Position numbers and translations under genes: made by a program. Below are positions 23,801 to 34,857 of a DNA stretch of 64,000 nucleotides, one piece after another; the stretch's first letter is position 1; each line of letters opens with the position of its first letter. Origin of the DNA: Fennellomyces sp. T-0311. Lineage: Eukaryota > Mucoromycota > Mucoromycetes > Mucorales > Lichtheimiaceae. The notes under the pieces were generated by a model that made no database searches, was not told the origin of the DNA, and saw nothing but the letters and a program-made list of their open reading frames with translations. The stretch spans positions 372,001 to 436,000 of the forward strand of contig JALLLT010000004.1 in NCBI GenBank assembly GCA_025266875.1, read 5' to 3'.

Positions 23801-24414
23801 GGGCCTTTCCTCCGACGAGTCATAAAAAACACACATTACCGACCAAACTACAAAGGAGAGGGATGCCTCAATCGCTTGATTTAGTCTTTTACCAAACTAG
23901 TTGAACTCAACTATGGTGCACCTAATATATTCTAAGCATATGTATATGCCTTATTTATTAATCATTATACTTTTAAAATAACGAGCGAGTTGTTTGGTAT
24001 TAACAAGAGTAGACTAAGTATACCTTGGAGTTTACTCGAAGGGTAGAAATGGCACTCTGATCTGCACTACGTACTATGCACCTTATGTCGATTGTACGTT
24101 AATTCTGCATTCAAATCACACACGTACCGACATAATGTGTTCTTATACTGACTATAACACACTTTAGTTGGGCCGTCTCCTATAGCGGGATGAGGTGGTC
24201 TTCTCATAAAAGCTATACTATGACCAAGTATTTTTTTCTCTGTTTGCCAGCATGATTTCGAACCTCACATTTTTCCTTTTGGTAATAGTCATTAAACAAA
24301 GAATTCCTAGAACATATTCACTTCCAGCGTATACACATGCCTTGTAATTCATTTTTTTCATTCACTTTCATCCTTTTTCTTTTTCATCTGTAAAGCCGTA
24401 TACCTACTCCAACT

Positions 24415-26289
24415 ATGACAATTAATACCACTCGATTTTTTTCATTGGAAAAGACATGGCAACGAAACTCGAATGCTCAAGGACCAGCTAGCACAAAGCC
24501 ATCTATTGAAGATTGCCTCACTTTGGCACGTACTTGCGTCAAGAAAAACAACTTTTTGGAAGCCCAGAACATCTGCAACCAGTGACGGCTTTCGTCTGGA
24601 TGGATCAATGATGCTCAGCAGATTCAACTGAAAAAGGAGATTGACGCTATCACAGCCACAATCCGCAGACGCAATCAACAGCTCTACCTTATACCAACGG
24701 AGATATGGATGATAGTGTTCAAGCACACCACTGAGCACGATGATTACATGCCATCCGCCGCCGCGTTCGTTCCATGGTGCCACATTGTAGTCAATACACC
24801 TGATATATGGCCTCCTCCATGGCGCATTGAAATATCATCCACTGCAACAAGATTCATACCAGCATTTTGCATGAAGTCGTCGTCGATACGAATCGAAAAA
24901 TCAATCTACCGTGACCGTGGCTTCAAGGAGTCACGGTCATTAGAAACGCTACTTGATATCTTATCATGCTGGTCAACCAGCACATTTGAAACTCTTGGTG
25001 CGTTCTTTCAAGCACTTTTTACTACGCTTAATAATATAGATGCTTTCTTAGCGATTGAGTATATAGATATACATGGTCCTTTGGTATACTCTATAGCAGA
25101 AGCACTAGAGTCGGTTTATCCGTCTTTTAAACGCTTTGTCTTCAAACCCGGGTACGGTTCATCCTTCCCGAATTCTATGGAAATCAAGGCTCTACTGGAT
25201 TCATGCTCAAGAATCGAATATCTGGTACTCAATTACAGACTCTACAATTACAATACCACCTCGGATTTGACTGGTGTCGAACTCTTCGCATTGACACATC
25301 TCGAATTAACCTTTGATAACACAGACGGGATGGCCCTTATGCCTCAAGTCATTCGTCGATGCCCACATCTATTGTCCTTATTTATCGATACGGTTGCGTT
25401 CAAAGATTACGTTCCCAAGGGACACCTCAGAAAATACTGCAGAACGTGCATAGAGCGGGCATACAAACATCGCCCCCAGCTCAAAACCATCGAGATTGGC
25501 ACCGGATGGAGAACTTCGAGTGATCCCAAAAAAGTGTTTATACTTGATCATAGCAAAGATGCATGTAGATTAGCCGATGAACATGGGCTCCACACACTGA
25601 AATACTCGTATTGGTGGAATTATCGCGATCTCCGTTTGATTCTAGAAAAGTCATACCAATCTTTGGAAATACTGTACTTGAGCTACCAGTTCTACAGAGT
25701 GGAACGTATCAACCTGTTACCTTTACGTATGTTGTACGCTGCACCCAATCTACGATGTGTGGCTTTTTCTTTAACTCAGTGCACTCGCAAACCTGGACCA
25801 CCACCATCAACGTACCTGCAAGATATCATTACCTTTTTCTCCACGACTCCAACGTTGGAAGAAATTGCAATCGAGTTTGGATTTTGGGGTAGTAAATCTA
25901 AGCTAACGTCTCATTACGAATCTGACTACGAACCAGAAGTAATGTGCAAGGCTGGCGACGTACTGTTGACTATCACCAGAAATTGCTGTTTGCTTCGAGC
26001 ATTGACGCTCAATGGTGACCATCCTTACCCAGAACATCCGTTATTCGAATTCGCTGAAGCAGTAGTATCCAATCTTACTCATTTAAAAGGTCCCACCATG
26101 CGTGACCATTCGAGTGCAATAGAACTTGTGAAGAGAATTCCAACACTGATCCACTTTACGTTTTCTGAAGTTCACTATCATGGATATGGTCGCTACAAGA
26201 GCGAAAGGGAATACCGGCAAGAATTGTTAGCCTATACGAAAACTATTGAACATATTCTCAAAGAGCGAACTGAATCACTGTGCGTTTAA
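24415..26289 (+). CDS. F-box / leucine-rich repeat protein, copy 2 (in-frame TGA in the 5' part)
   Basis: Paralog of the gene at 20726. From an ATG at 24415 (MTINTTRFFSLEKTWQ) the frame runs in register with copy 1 until a TGA at 24583-24585, where copy 1 has a sense codon. Downstream the same frame is open to 26289. The first downstream ATG is 24709, inside the F-box-like segment, so a product from there would lack the TPR part and half the F-box. Aligning with copy 1 predicts an intron 24998-25096 (GT at 24998, AG at 25096) of 99 nt. It is a multiple of three and stop-free, so it can also be read through. LRR-type segments match copy 1 throughout. It is either a young pseudogene, an N-terminally shortened gene, or a gene using TGA readthrough (TGA-C context). 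Confidence 0.6.
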
Positions 26290-28899
26290 CTGGCTTTATA
26301 TGAAATTGCTTGTAATTCCATTGTCTGTTGTATTATACTGAGGATATTTTGCAATCTAGTAATCTTACTAATAATTATCAATGATATTTGAAGATTTAAC
26401 TTCCTGGTAAACTTTTAAGCATGACTACTAATCTTGTAATGGTGGAGTGACACTTCAACCTTCCCGCCAGCATAGCAGAAAAATCGAAAAAACTTCGTGC
26501 GACAATAAGTTTCTATTTTAAATTGATGGGGCACAGGCACACGGAGCACTTGACAAGAAGGCATTTGGGTGATACAAAACGTACAACAGCCGATTTGCGC
26601 CAACACTCTTTAGATCGGGTATGTCTGTGCATCTGTTACACGCAATACACAATCCCTCCTCCTCCCCCCACTCAATTTAACACGGGTACAGTCTCACCAA
26701 AAGATCGAACGAGCTTATCCTAATCGACCGAAATGAAAAAAAAAGTCAGGGTGCCATTGAGGACCCACGCTCTTGGACGACAGCCCCATTCATCATCAGG
26801 ACGCTTACTAAAATTCAACCTTCCATCATTGGCCCTTTAATGAAAAAGTCGGTGCAACCTGCACTAGTGAAAAAGAAGATGATGAATGTTTCTAACACGA
26901 TAATCTCATCAATTCACATCTTTGGATAGTGTAATATATGACCAGATACGATAACATGTACTGGCAGCTGTAAAAATGGTGTTTCTATCAAATGGCTCAC
27001 ATGCGAGAATGCATGGCTGGTGTCGGCAAGGATCCGAAGTTCGCGGGTGTATGGAGGTACACTCCGTGTGTCACAATCAGTGTCATATGAGAAAAACATT
27101 GACCAACGTTATTGGTAACATTTGCGACGTGGGATTTAATTGTATCGTGACGATAAGAAGGGAGAAGGTACATATATGGTGAGGTAAAGGTATGGAACAT
27201 GTGTTTGTTTCTGAGCGTAAATCTCTATCGGCGGTCCAGTACATATGCAGTGTAGCACTTGCTTGACTTGGTACAAGCCTTTTTCGGGATGAAAGAAGGT
27301 TCATTCCAAACACTTCATAAACCCGTTTCATGTGAAGGGATATCACTAGCCATGGGATAATCATACTTTATTATTAATATGTATTGTACGTTACGCATAA
27401 TTGAATATGTCCTCGCTATCACATATGTATCACCGATCTTATGTACGGCGAAGCACAAGAGAATGTATACGGGCAAGTTTCTCCCAATGGCCGGTACCCG
27501 CTTTGCCATCTTCTCATCACATATTGCAGCATATTTTTCCGGTAGCAGAGGGGTAATCAAGCCACATTGTGCGATTCGAAGCAAAGCTAAGCGACACGAA
27601 TTTTTCACGAAGGAGTTGCAGACTGTATTAATTACTGAACCATACACACCTTCACGTACTTTCTCAAAATTATTCATTGGAGAGATGGCACGAAAGCAGG
27701 TGATGGTATAAATAAAAGTATAAAGTACTTTTTTTAACTTTCGCACAGGTAGATTTTCCGTCGCCGTGAGGAGAAAGCCGTGTCTAATAAAAGCCATCCA
27801 CAAGACGAACGATGATTTATGCTTCCTCAAGACAGCAAAGTAATATGACACGTGCATTGAGAAATATATCAGCGAACGAGATTCACTGTATGCAGATCCC
27901 TGTCACTTGATATGGCTCCATATGGTGTCATCAAAAACGCTGATCTCTCGGCCCAAATCGGCTCTACTATTCCACGTACCCTATCTGTCGTATGACACTC
28001 AATTGTGGGAGGATCGATGATATCATTCAGCGTCTTTTACGTTCATGCGGACTAATAATAATGATCGCTGTATGCCAGTTACTATCAGTCAGTCATCAAT
28101 GCTGCATCAAGCAGATTCCTTGGCGTCCAAAATTAAACTAGCTTCCATTTTTGCTCTGTTGATGCTGTTTGCAAGCCAATCCAAAGCGATCTCAGTCCAC
28201 CTTTATATTCATCCCTCAACAATAAGGGCTACACATATGCTTACAAGTGCGATAGTCAGTGGACCATGTAATAAAATGCTCCACTAAGCGAAGTTCTGAA
28301 TAGCCACTGTTCCACAGTTTGATCTATCGGGAAAGATGTCTGTTTGTATCAGTTGAAAGCGAGAAACTATGGCAACATTCCATCCAAACGCGAATCTTCG
28401 ATAGTGGGCTTCGAGAAGCCATGTCCACACTGCTTACTTTGGGAACACCACAACTTACGTGTTTATACGGTGAGGATGTGTGCAGTACAGACTGCTGTCG
28501 AGCGAACGCTACTTTTGATTCAGGTATCCTATGAGCAAGTGGATACGTAGCAACAGGGTACAGAAGACAGCAGAAAAAACATCGGAGGATACCGCGGCTA
28601 TGTCGTGCATGAATTTTGAATAATGAGCCGGGAACAATTCTTCGGAAGTAAGCTTTTGGGATATTTCGATTAAAACCAGAAGCAGTAATCTTTATCTGTT
28701 TCAGAAGCATTGCAAATGGGTCTGGTGATGCGATTCAGCAAGTGAAACGACTCGTCTACAGGTGCTCCAAGCGATTTATCAGAGAGGTGTGGATGGCAGA
28801 AACAAGTTTTGACAGATTCACCTGGACTCGGCGGTGTCATTTTTTTAACAGAAAGGGTGAACTCTTGCATTAACGCTGTTGTGTATTTCTCCGAACGTA
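26290..28899. other. About 2.6 kb with no supported gene
   Basis: Open frames exist on both strands (the longest is 180 codons on the minus strand at 27315-27857, with an overlapping 110-codon plus-strand frame). None shows a recognisable motif, splice-supported extension or internal repeat. This may be a decayed gene or transposon. The last few hundred bases should hold the promoter of the gene at 28900. Confidence 0.4.
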
Positions 28900-31116
28900 A
28901 TGTCAACCACAGTCATTGCACGTCCACGGCGAGCCGCTGCGGTCACTGCTGATTACCGAGTCAGATATAATGAGCGTGCAAAAGAAGAACGTGAATCACT
29001 CAAGCGACGCAGAGAAGAGAAAGCTTCCGCCAGGAAGAAGAAACGAACAATGACCAACGCGCCACCGCCATCCCCACCCTTATCCGAATCGCCACAATCA
29101 ACAAGCTCGGGTGAATTAGTGCAACTAGTGTCTCCACCGCCAGAGGAATCAGCATCGTGGTCCGACATGGAGATGGCAACCGAAGAGCACACTCCTCCAC
29201 CAGCAGAAACGCCGGCTGCTCGAGGCAATGTACAGACTCTACCACAGCCAGAGCTATCACTGGAGCTATGGGATTTGATTCTCAAGGACTTTTACCCCTC
29301 TCAACTGACGGTCCTCGCTCAAGTATCGCGTCCTTTCTACGACATTGTCGCGTGGCTTCCGATTTGGCGACGCGTATGCGAGAATGGCGGTCTCGGAGAA
29401 CCACTGTCGCGAGGAAGAAAAGGCACCTACTACAAGCTGGCTCGATTCGAGAGCGCAAGAATCTGCGAACAGTGCTACAAAAAGTGCAAGCCATCTGGCT
29501 CTCAAGCCGCGTTACCAGTCCACATGCCAAGCGAAGGCGGCAATATCAACTTGTGTCGCACTTGCCGTCGGGCATACTACTTGGCACATCCAGAACCTCC
29601 GATCATCATTGAACAGAACACGCAACCCGACGCCAACGGGTACATTCAACGCGCACGCATTACCAAAGGCACCGGAATCGATCACTTCAAGCTGACGGAA
29701 GGCGACTTGAATCAGTTGGCGTACACGCCCGTGCGCAACCCATACTATCGTCACGCTGCACCCATGCGATTGTATGATCGGCAACAGGTTCACGAGTATG
29801 CGCGTCGCGTTCATGGTGGAGAAGTAGGTATCGAGGCCATGCGAGATCGTACGCGCCGACACCGAGCAAGGCTGCAACATAGAAGAGAAGAACGAGCAGA
29901 AGCTTTACGACAACAACGAGCAGCGCGACGTGAAGCTTTGGATAACCACTTCCAGCAACTCGGACTTGACCAAACTTTGGTTCAGTGGGATGTTGCTCGA
30001 TATGTCAATGAAGAGTCCACATCCATCGAGGCGTGTGCAGAACTCGCTCGCGTGCGACAGCAACGACGTGACGAGCTGCGAAATGAAATGACTTTTCAAG
30101 GTCACGCGCTGGATGAGCGATCGCCGATTTACGAAGCCTACGTCATGCATGGACGCCCTTCGCGGCAGCATGCGATAACCAAATTGGTTGAGGAAATCAT
30201 GGCGAGACGAGCACGTGAACAGCGTCGGGCGGAACTGGAAGTAGCGTTGGGACAAAAGGGGCTCGCGATTGATGCCCGTTCCACATTGTGCCAGAACTAT
30301 ATCTCGTCTGGAACTGGTACTGTGGATCATATTGTGGAGGTGCTGCTGGAGTTGGATTGGTTTGTTCGCGAGGCGGATTACATGCGTAATCGTGGCAGTG
30401 TGCTCGACTGGTCATTTCAACAAGATAGTTTCAAGAACAAGCATCCCCTCGGAAAATGGAAGGCTTTGAACGGATATCTGACCAAGCGATTAGAAAACCA
30501 CATCTGGAACGATATTGAACAGGATCAAGACACTACTGCTCGCCCTCCGCTCACTCTGTGGCCCCAGATCCGTCTCATGATGCCAGATATCTGGACCAAG
30601 CAGGCCAACGACTACGTTGCGACAACTTACTTTGCCAACCTGGACAACTTTACCAAGGCCGTGCGCGAGGATCCAGAGATTTATGTCAAAACCATCACGG
30701 ATCAATTTCTCATCAAGGCAATGAATGACGCCTTGCAACCATCGTACGCATCATCCCAGCGTTCTTCTCCAAAGCTATCTAGCACGTCGTTCGCGTCGGC
30801 CATGCAAGAGGCCCTTGGGGAAGAAAAGTTCCAGCGGTTCCTGGAGTCAGCGCGCAAGACATTGATGGATGAAATCATGGGCCGTTACCTCAAAGGTGCA
30901 GCTTCACAACTGCCTGGTGCTATGCAAGAGTTCATCGAAAGCACGCGAATGGGTGCAACGCTGACTGTGCAACGCTACAATGAAATCAAGCAAACCTTTA
31001 TCCAGGAGAAGATCCCAGAGATCGCAAACGAAACCGATATCCATCCAACTTATCTCATTGCTCTACTCAACTCCCTCAGCAGCTCTGTGGGCTACATCCG
31101 CTGCTACCGTTGCTAG
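28900..31116 (+). CDS. F-box protein with a Cys4 zinc-binding module and three internal helical repeats
   Basis: A single uninterrupted exon of 738 aa; start at the first ATG (MSTTVIARPRR). Residues 1-60 are very basic (RRREEKASARKKKR), then a Pro/Ser/Glu-rich linker. About 116-165 is F-box-like (LSLELWDLILKDFY, LTVLAQVSRPFYDIVAWLPIW). About 187-225 has two CxxC pairs (CEQCYKKC, CRTC), probably one zinc site. About 344-490 holds three related segments of about 50 residues, each starting with a basic R-x-x-L helix, a G-x-x-L/I-D turn and a Tyr/Asn-rich helix. The C-terminal 240 residues are helical and unassigned. The F-box suggests an SCF adaptor. The function is unknown. Confidence 0.7.
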   Translation: MSTTVIARPRRAAAVTADYRVRYNERAKEERESLKRRREEKASARKKKRTMTNAPPPSPPLSESPQSTSSGELVQLVSPPPEESASWSDMEMATEEHTPPPAETPAARGNVQTLPQPELSLELWDLILKDFYPSQLTVLAQVSRPFYDIVAWLPIWRRVCENGGLGEPLSRGRKGTYYKLARFESARICEQCYKKCKPSGSQAALPVHMPSEGGNINLCRTCRRAYYLAHPEPPIIIEQNTQPDANGYIQRARITKGTGIDHFKLTEGDLNQLAYTPVRNPYYRHAAPMRLYDRQQVHEYARRVHGGEVGIEAMRDRTRRHRARLQHRREERAEALRQQRAARREALDNHFQQLGLDQTLVQWDVARYVNEESTSIEACAELARVRQQRRDELRNEMTFQGHALDERSPIYEAYVMHGRPSRQHAITKLVEEIMARRAREQRRAELEVALGQKGLAIDARSTLCQNYISSGTGTVDHIVEVLLELDWFVREADYMRNRGSVLDWSFQQDSFKNKHPLGKWKALNGYLTKRLENHIWNDIEQDQDTTARPPLTLWPQIRLMMPDIWTKQANDYVATTYFANLDNFTKAVREDPEIYVKTITDQFLIKAMNDALQPSYASSQRSSPKLSSTSFASAMQEALGEEKFQRFLESARKTLMDEIMGRYLKGAASQLPGAMQEFIESTRMGATLTVQRYNEIKQTFIQEKIPEIANETDIHPTYLIALLNSLSSSVGYIRCYRC

Positions 31117-31372
31117 CTTCCTCTTCACTTCTTGCTTCTCATCTGTATATGACTTCCTCCTCCACAATGTATATTAGCTTCCACTATCCTCTGCCTATTT
31201 GCTTAATAAACCAAGTGCACCAGATTGAAGGATCGCGCATAGGAGAGTGTGGAGTTATGAAAATGCAAATGCAGTCTGCATGGCAACCTAATTTATTGCT
31301 TGTTATTTTACCCGCAACAAATATTTTCTCAAGTTGACAAGCCCAACTACGATCGCAGCATCTGTTCTTCGC

Positions 31373-32098
31373 ATGCCCAAGCAGACTATACGCAACGCAT
31401 TCTACGCCGTTCGTCGTGGCCACGCCATTGGCATTTACAATACGTGGGCTCAATGCAAGGCACAAGTCGATGGTTTTTCTGCTCCACACTACCGCAAGTT
31501 TGCCACCTACGAAGAAGCAGAAAAGTTCATAAAGGAGGGCCGATCAACGCAATCGATCACCAAGCAAGCGAAAAGAACGATTACTACACAGGCAGCAGAG
31601 GCTATTGCTGAAGAGAAGCCGCTGGTAAAAGCCGACGAAGTTGTGTATACGGACGGTGCTGCGTCAAAAAATGGCAGGAAAAATGCGAAAGCTGGGTACG
31701 GCGTGTTTTGGGGTGACGATGATCCACGAAACGAAGGAGGCCCGCTGGAAGGAGAGAAACAGACAAATCAACGAGGCGAGTTGCGGGCCGTTGTGCGTGC
31801 CTTGGAACAAACGATGCTCGGTGCAGGAACACTGGAGATACGAACGGACTCGCAATACACGATCAACTGTGTCGAGAACTGGTGTAAGAAGTGGATCAAG
31901 AATGGGTGGAAGGGCGCGAACGGCAAGCCGGTGGATAATCGCGACTTGGTCGAACGGATATTGGAGCTTCGCAAGAACCGGCCGGGCAAAGTGTGGTTGA
32001 CGTACGTCGCTGGCCATAGCGGTGACTATGGCAACGACAAGGCAGATCGATTTGCTGTGGAGGGTGCTAAACGGGGTGCCATAGTAAGAAAGATATAA
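31373..32098 (+). CDS. RNH1: Ribonuclease H1
   Basis: Single exon, 241 aa. The N-terminus (NAFYAVRRGHAIGIYNTWAQ, then GFSAPHYRKFATYEEAEKFI) is the hybrid-binding/viroplasmin-like domain of eukaryotic RNase H1. The catalytic domain has all four acidic residues: Asp in VYTDGAAS, Glu in RGELRAVVRAL, Asp in IRTDSQYTINCV, and Asp in GNDKADRFA, with His in YVAGHSGDYGN. It removes RNA from RNA-DNA hybrids in nucleus and/or mitochondrion. The frame is open upstream of the ATG for at least 13 codons, without another ATG. The start was chosen as the first ATG directly before the conserved domain. Confidence 0.93.
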   Translation: MPKQTIRNAFYAVRRGHAIGIYNTWAQCKAQVDGFSAPHYRKFATYEEAEKFIKEGRSTQSITKQAKRTITTQAAEAIAEEKPLVKADEVVYTDGAASKNGRKNAKAGYGVFWGDDDPRNEGGPLEGEKQTNQRGELRAVVRALEQTMLGAGTLEIRTDSQYTINCVENWCKKWIKNGWKGANGKPVDNRDLVERILELRKNRPGKVWLTYVAGHSGDYGNDKADRFAVEGAKRGAIVRKI

Positions 32099-32196
32099 AT
32101 ATGCGGCTCGTGATGCAACTGTGTACATATCATCAAACCTTTTTTCCTTTCTGCTCTTTTCTTTTTCACCTCTTTTCCCTTCTTTTCTTATTAAAA

Positions 32197-33144
32197 ATGC
32201 CATGTTTTGCATATACGACGCTGCTCGTGCTGTTCGGCACTAGTTACGCTTTCAACTTGGCATCGCTTGTTCTGCCGAAATGGTACTTTTGTTTCTCTGG
32301 CTGCTGCCAATGAATGAAGCCACACTCAATGACAAAAACAGGCTGACCTTGACGACTGCGGATGCTACTTATAGCTATGGCTTGTTCCAAGTTTGCCAAA
32401 GGTTAGCGGCATGAATAGAAAACAGGGGCTGCGTGTGGGTTCATTTTTTTTTTGCGTGGGTGACACTCTTTCCCTTTTTCTTTTTGCATAGTGACACCCA
32501 CGCGTGTCGACCGTTTCCTCGATCGAGCCAAGCCGACTGCACGGAAGGTATGTTGTGCTTCCATGGAATAAGGTTATGTGCTGATCGTTTGCACGCTTGC
32601 AGACCTGTGCCCGCTCTGGTGAGAAAATAAAAGGGTTGTAGGCTGATGGAGATTGAGCCAACATGAATAGATAGGCAGGCAGCCGGAGCTGGGATGATTT
32701 TGGCATCTGTGGCAGGGGCCCTGACGATTGTTGCCATGGTTGGAACGATGTGCAGCAATCGCCGGAAAAGGGAAAGAGGATGGAAGCTTGTGTCAGGGTA
32801 AGCGTTTGGTTGAATGACAATCGAGGCATTGTTGTTTTTTAACTTTTGCTTTGCTGCTGTGCGTTACCGCATGAAAGCATGCTTGTGCTGCATGGTGAGT
32901 CAAACACGTTACTTGTCCAATTGAATTCATGCGAAGAAACCTCTTCCTCCCTATCTGTGTAGCCGTGCCCAGTGCTGTGGCAGTTTTGATCATGGCACAT
33001 CTAAGCGCCAAGGTGCTGCATTTCGCAACTCCCGACGTGGCCTTCTTCCTTTCCATTGCAGGATGGTGCCTAAGTCTGCTGCTCGCCCTCGCCCTCACCT
33101 ACTTTTCAGGATCATCGCATCACCATTACGAAGCGCTCGACTAA
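32197..33144 (+). CDS. Four-TM claudin/SUR7-like membrane protein with a 17-nt microexon
   Basis: Six exons (32197-32282, 32342-32401, 32492-32547, 32683-32797, 32878-32894, 32963-33144), 171 aa. TM1 is AYTTLLVLFGTSYAFNLASL, followed by an extracellular loop YGLFQVCQSDTHAC with spaced cysteines like the GLW-C-C signature of claudin/PMP22 and fungal SUR7/PalI proteins. TM2 is AGMILASVAGALTIVAMVGT, TM3 is LHAVPSAVAVLIMAHL and TM4 is FFLSIAGWCLSLLLALALTY. A basic loop (NRRKRERGW) lies between TM2 and TM3. The 17-nt exon (32878-32894) is needed to keep frame: exon 4 leaves two bases, exon 5 supplies GMLVLH, exon 6 begins CC. A plasma-membrane or cell-wall role is only an inference from topology. 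Confidence 0.7.
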
Positions 33145-33510
33145 AACGGCGACGTGATACACAAGGTTACACATCCGGTCCCGGTCGTTTATTCGCTTAT
33201 CCATCTTCTCTGAACCTCCTCGCCCTGAGCCTCCAGTATTGTTTATCGGCATAATGCAAATCAGGGCCATGCTAGTCCCCTTTCGAAAGACATCGAGCGA
33301 AAAAGGAGTGGGCGTGGGGGCTAACAAAAAGAAAAAAGTGTATTTTCAGTTTCGTGTGACCTATACTTATTTGTAAACTGTCCTTAAAAAAACCTTCGCC
33401 CAATTGTTTGCGCTTTCCTTTACACTTCTTTCTTTTTTTCCAAATCATTTTTTTTTGTTTTCAAAAAACATCAACGTATACAAACATCAACACGTATATC
33501 ATAACGGTGG
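33145..33510. other. Intergene upstream of the basic Ser-rich protein
   Basis: 366 bp with no coding signal, T-rich toward the 3' end; it presumably contains a 3' UTR and the next promoter. Confidence 0.4.
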
Positions 33511-34857
33511 ATGTATTTTCACTCCTCCAGCTACCGCCACGAGCAATACGCTGCTCTTCGCTCGGCCAACAACCGCGCTGATAAAAAGAAGAAAAAGCGC
33601 TCGTCTTTATCATCCAACACTTCCGGCGCCGACAGTGGCTACACCTCGTCAGCGTCATCGTCGCCCAACGCAACTCAACCATCACCGCTGAGCGCACGAG
33701 TTGCCGCTGAAGCACATGTTGCCAAGGCAACCGAACCGTCATCGTCGTCAGGTGCAACGACGCCCAAAAAGCCAAAGAAAAAACGAAGTGGTACAAAGAA
33801 TCAGTTAGGGCCGCCGCGACAACCTGATCTCGTTTACTCGTGCCCACGTCCTCTTGCGTTTCCATTCCACAATGATGCGCACTTTTTACCTGTAGCAGAA
33901 GCAGACCCGCGCGACGTGGCTCGCGTGGCACCACCTTCCTCTCGCAGACAATCAGCTGCATCGAGTAAAGCTTCCTCGCTTGCCTCGTCCCAGTTTGATC
34001 AGCATAGTGCATATCGGTACCGATCACTCCGTTCTAAATCGTCGTATGACGATGATACTGAAACGCTCCGCAGCCGCCAATCCTCCGTTATCTCGTCCAT
34101 GCAGCGAGGGACTGTGCGCTCCCTGCGGTCGTTGTTCCAAATCCCTACCCCGCATCACCCACCCGTCGAAGAAAGAAGTCAACGACCCGAAATTAAAAAG
34201 GGGACTGTCCGACATATCCGTGAAATGTTCAATAGTGATGAGGCTACCTCATCCAACTTGGCTATTGCCGAACGGAACGCCGAAGCCAATAGTAGAAAAC
34301 CTAGATTGTTTGATCGAATTACAGGTCGTAAACCCATACAACAAAACCAGAGATCCCGAGCGTCGTCGGTTACTTCAACCGCAACGACGTTGTGTAATAA
34401 ACCATTGCCCAAAGCCCCGACCAATGTCGACAAGTTGTTGGCCGATGCTCCCCCAGTACCAACAAAGCCGCCATCAGCTTTTTCCACCCTTAAACGAATG
34501 TTTTCACGTCCTTCCGCCAAGAAGCAATCATCATCATCATCACCAGCATCCCAAGCATCGCCCGCATCGTTACCAAAGAAAGTCACTGTATCGCCCACAA
34601 CAACATCGATCGAATCACCAGCACCAGTACCGTCTCCTCCGACTCCTCCAAAGCGTTCTATCCTGTCCACCTGGCTTCGTCCTGACCCTCCCAAACCGGT
34701 AGATCAACCCAAGCCTAAGGATTCGACCAAACCAAAGGATCAGCCCAAGCCAGCTCAAGTTGAACCTCAACCTGCTCCAACTGTTGTTGGTCGTTTGTGG
34801 AAGAGTTTCAAGCGAATGGTCACTGGTAAAAAGACGTCGCGTGTTGGCGTCCTGTAA
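33511..34857 (+). CDS. Basic, Ser/Pro-rich, mostly disordered protein of unknown function
   Basis: Single exon, 448 aa, no recognised domain. The composition is Ser/Pro/Lys/Arg-rich with a KKKKKR cluster near residue 25 and KKPKKKRSG near 87, both possible nuclear-localisation signals. Short basic-aromatic motifs recur: MQRGTVRSLRSLFQIP and IKKGTVRHIREMFNSD are two copies of a GTVRxxRxxF element, and related stretches are PRLFDRITGRKP, FSTLKRMFSRP and RLWKSFKRMVTGKK. Pro-rich segments (PAPVPSPPTPPKR) could bind SH3 or WW domains. The repeated amphipathic basic motifs suggest membrane or nucleic-acid association; this is inference only. Confidence 0.6.
   Translation: MYFHSSSYRHEQYAALRSANNRADKKKKKRSSLSSNTSGADSGYTSSASSSPNATQPSPLSARVAAEAHVAKATEPSSSSGATTPKKPKKKRSGTKNQLGPPRQPDLVYSCPRPLAFPFHNDAHFLPVAEADPRDVARVAPPSSRRQSAASSKASSLASSQFDQHSAYRYRSLRSKSSYDDDTETLRSRQSSVISSMQRGTVRSLRSLFQIPTPHHPPVEERSQRPEIKKGTVRHIREMFNSDEATSSNLAIAERNAEANSRKPRLFDRITGRKPIQQNQRSRASSVTSTATTLCNKPLPKAPTNVDKLLADAPPVPTKPPSAFSTLKRMFSRPSAKKQSSSSSPASQASPASLPKKVTVSPTTTSIESPAPVPSPPTPPKRSILSTWLRPDPPKPVDQPKPKDSTKPKDQPKPAQVEPQPAPTVVGRLWKSFKRMVTGKKTSRVGVL

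Noticed and set aside
24240..24260. TTCGA-containing tRNA B-box-like strings here and elsewhere
   Set aside because: No matching A box, acceptor stem or cloverleaf could be formed around any of them.
27315..27857. 180-codon minus-strand open frame
   Set aside because: No recognisable motif or splice-linked neighbour, and an overlapping open frame on the other strand; treated as chance or a decayed gene.
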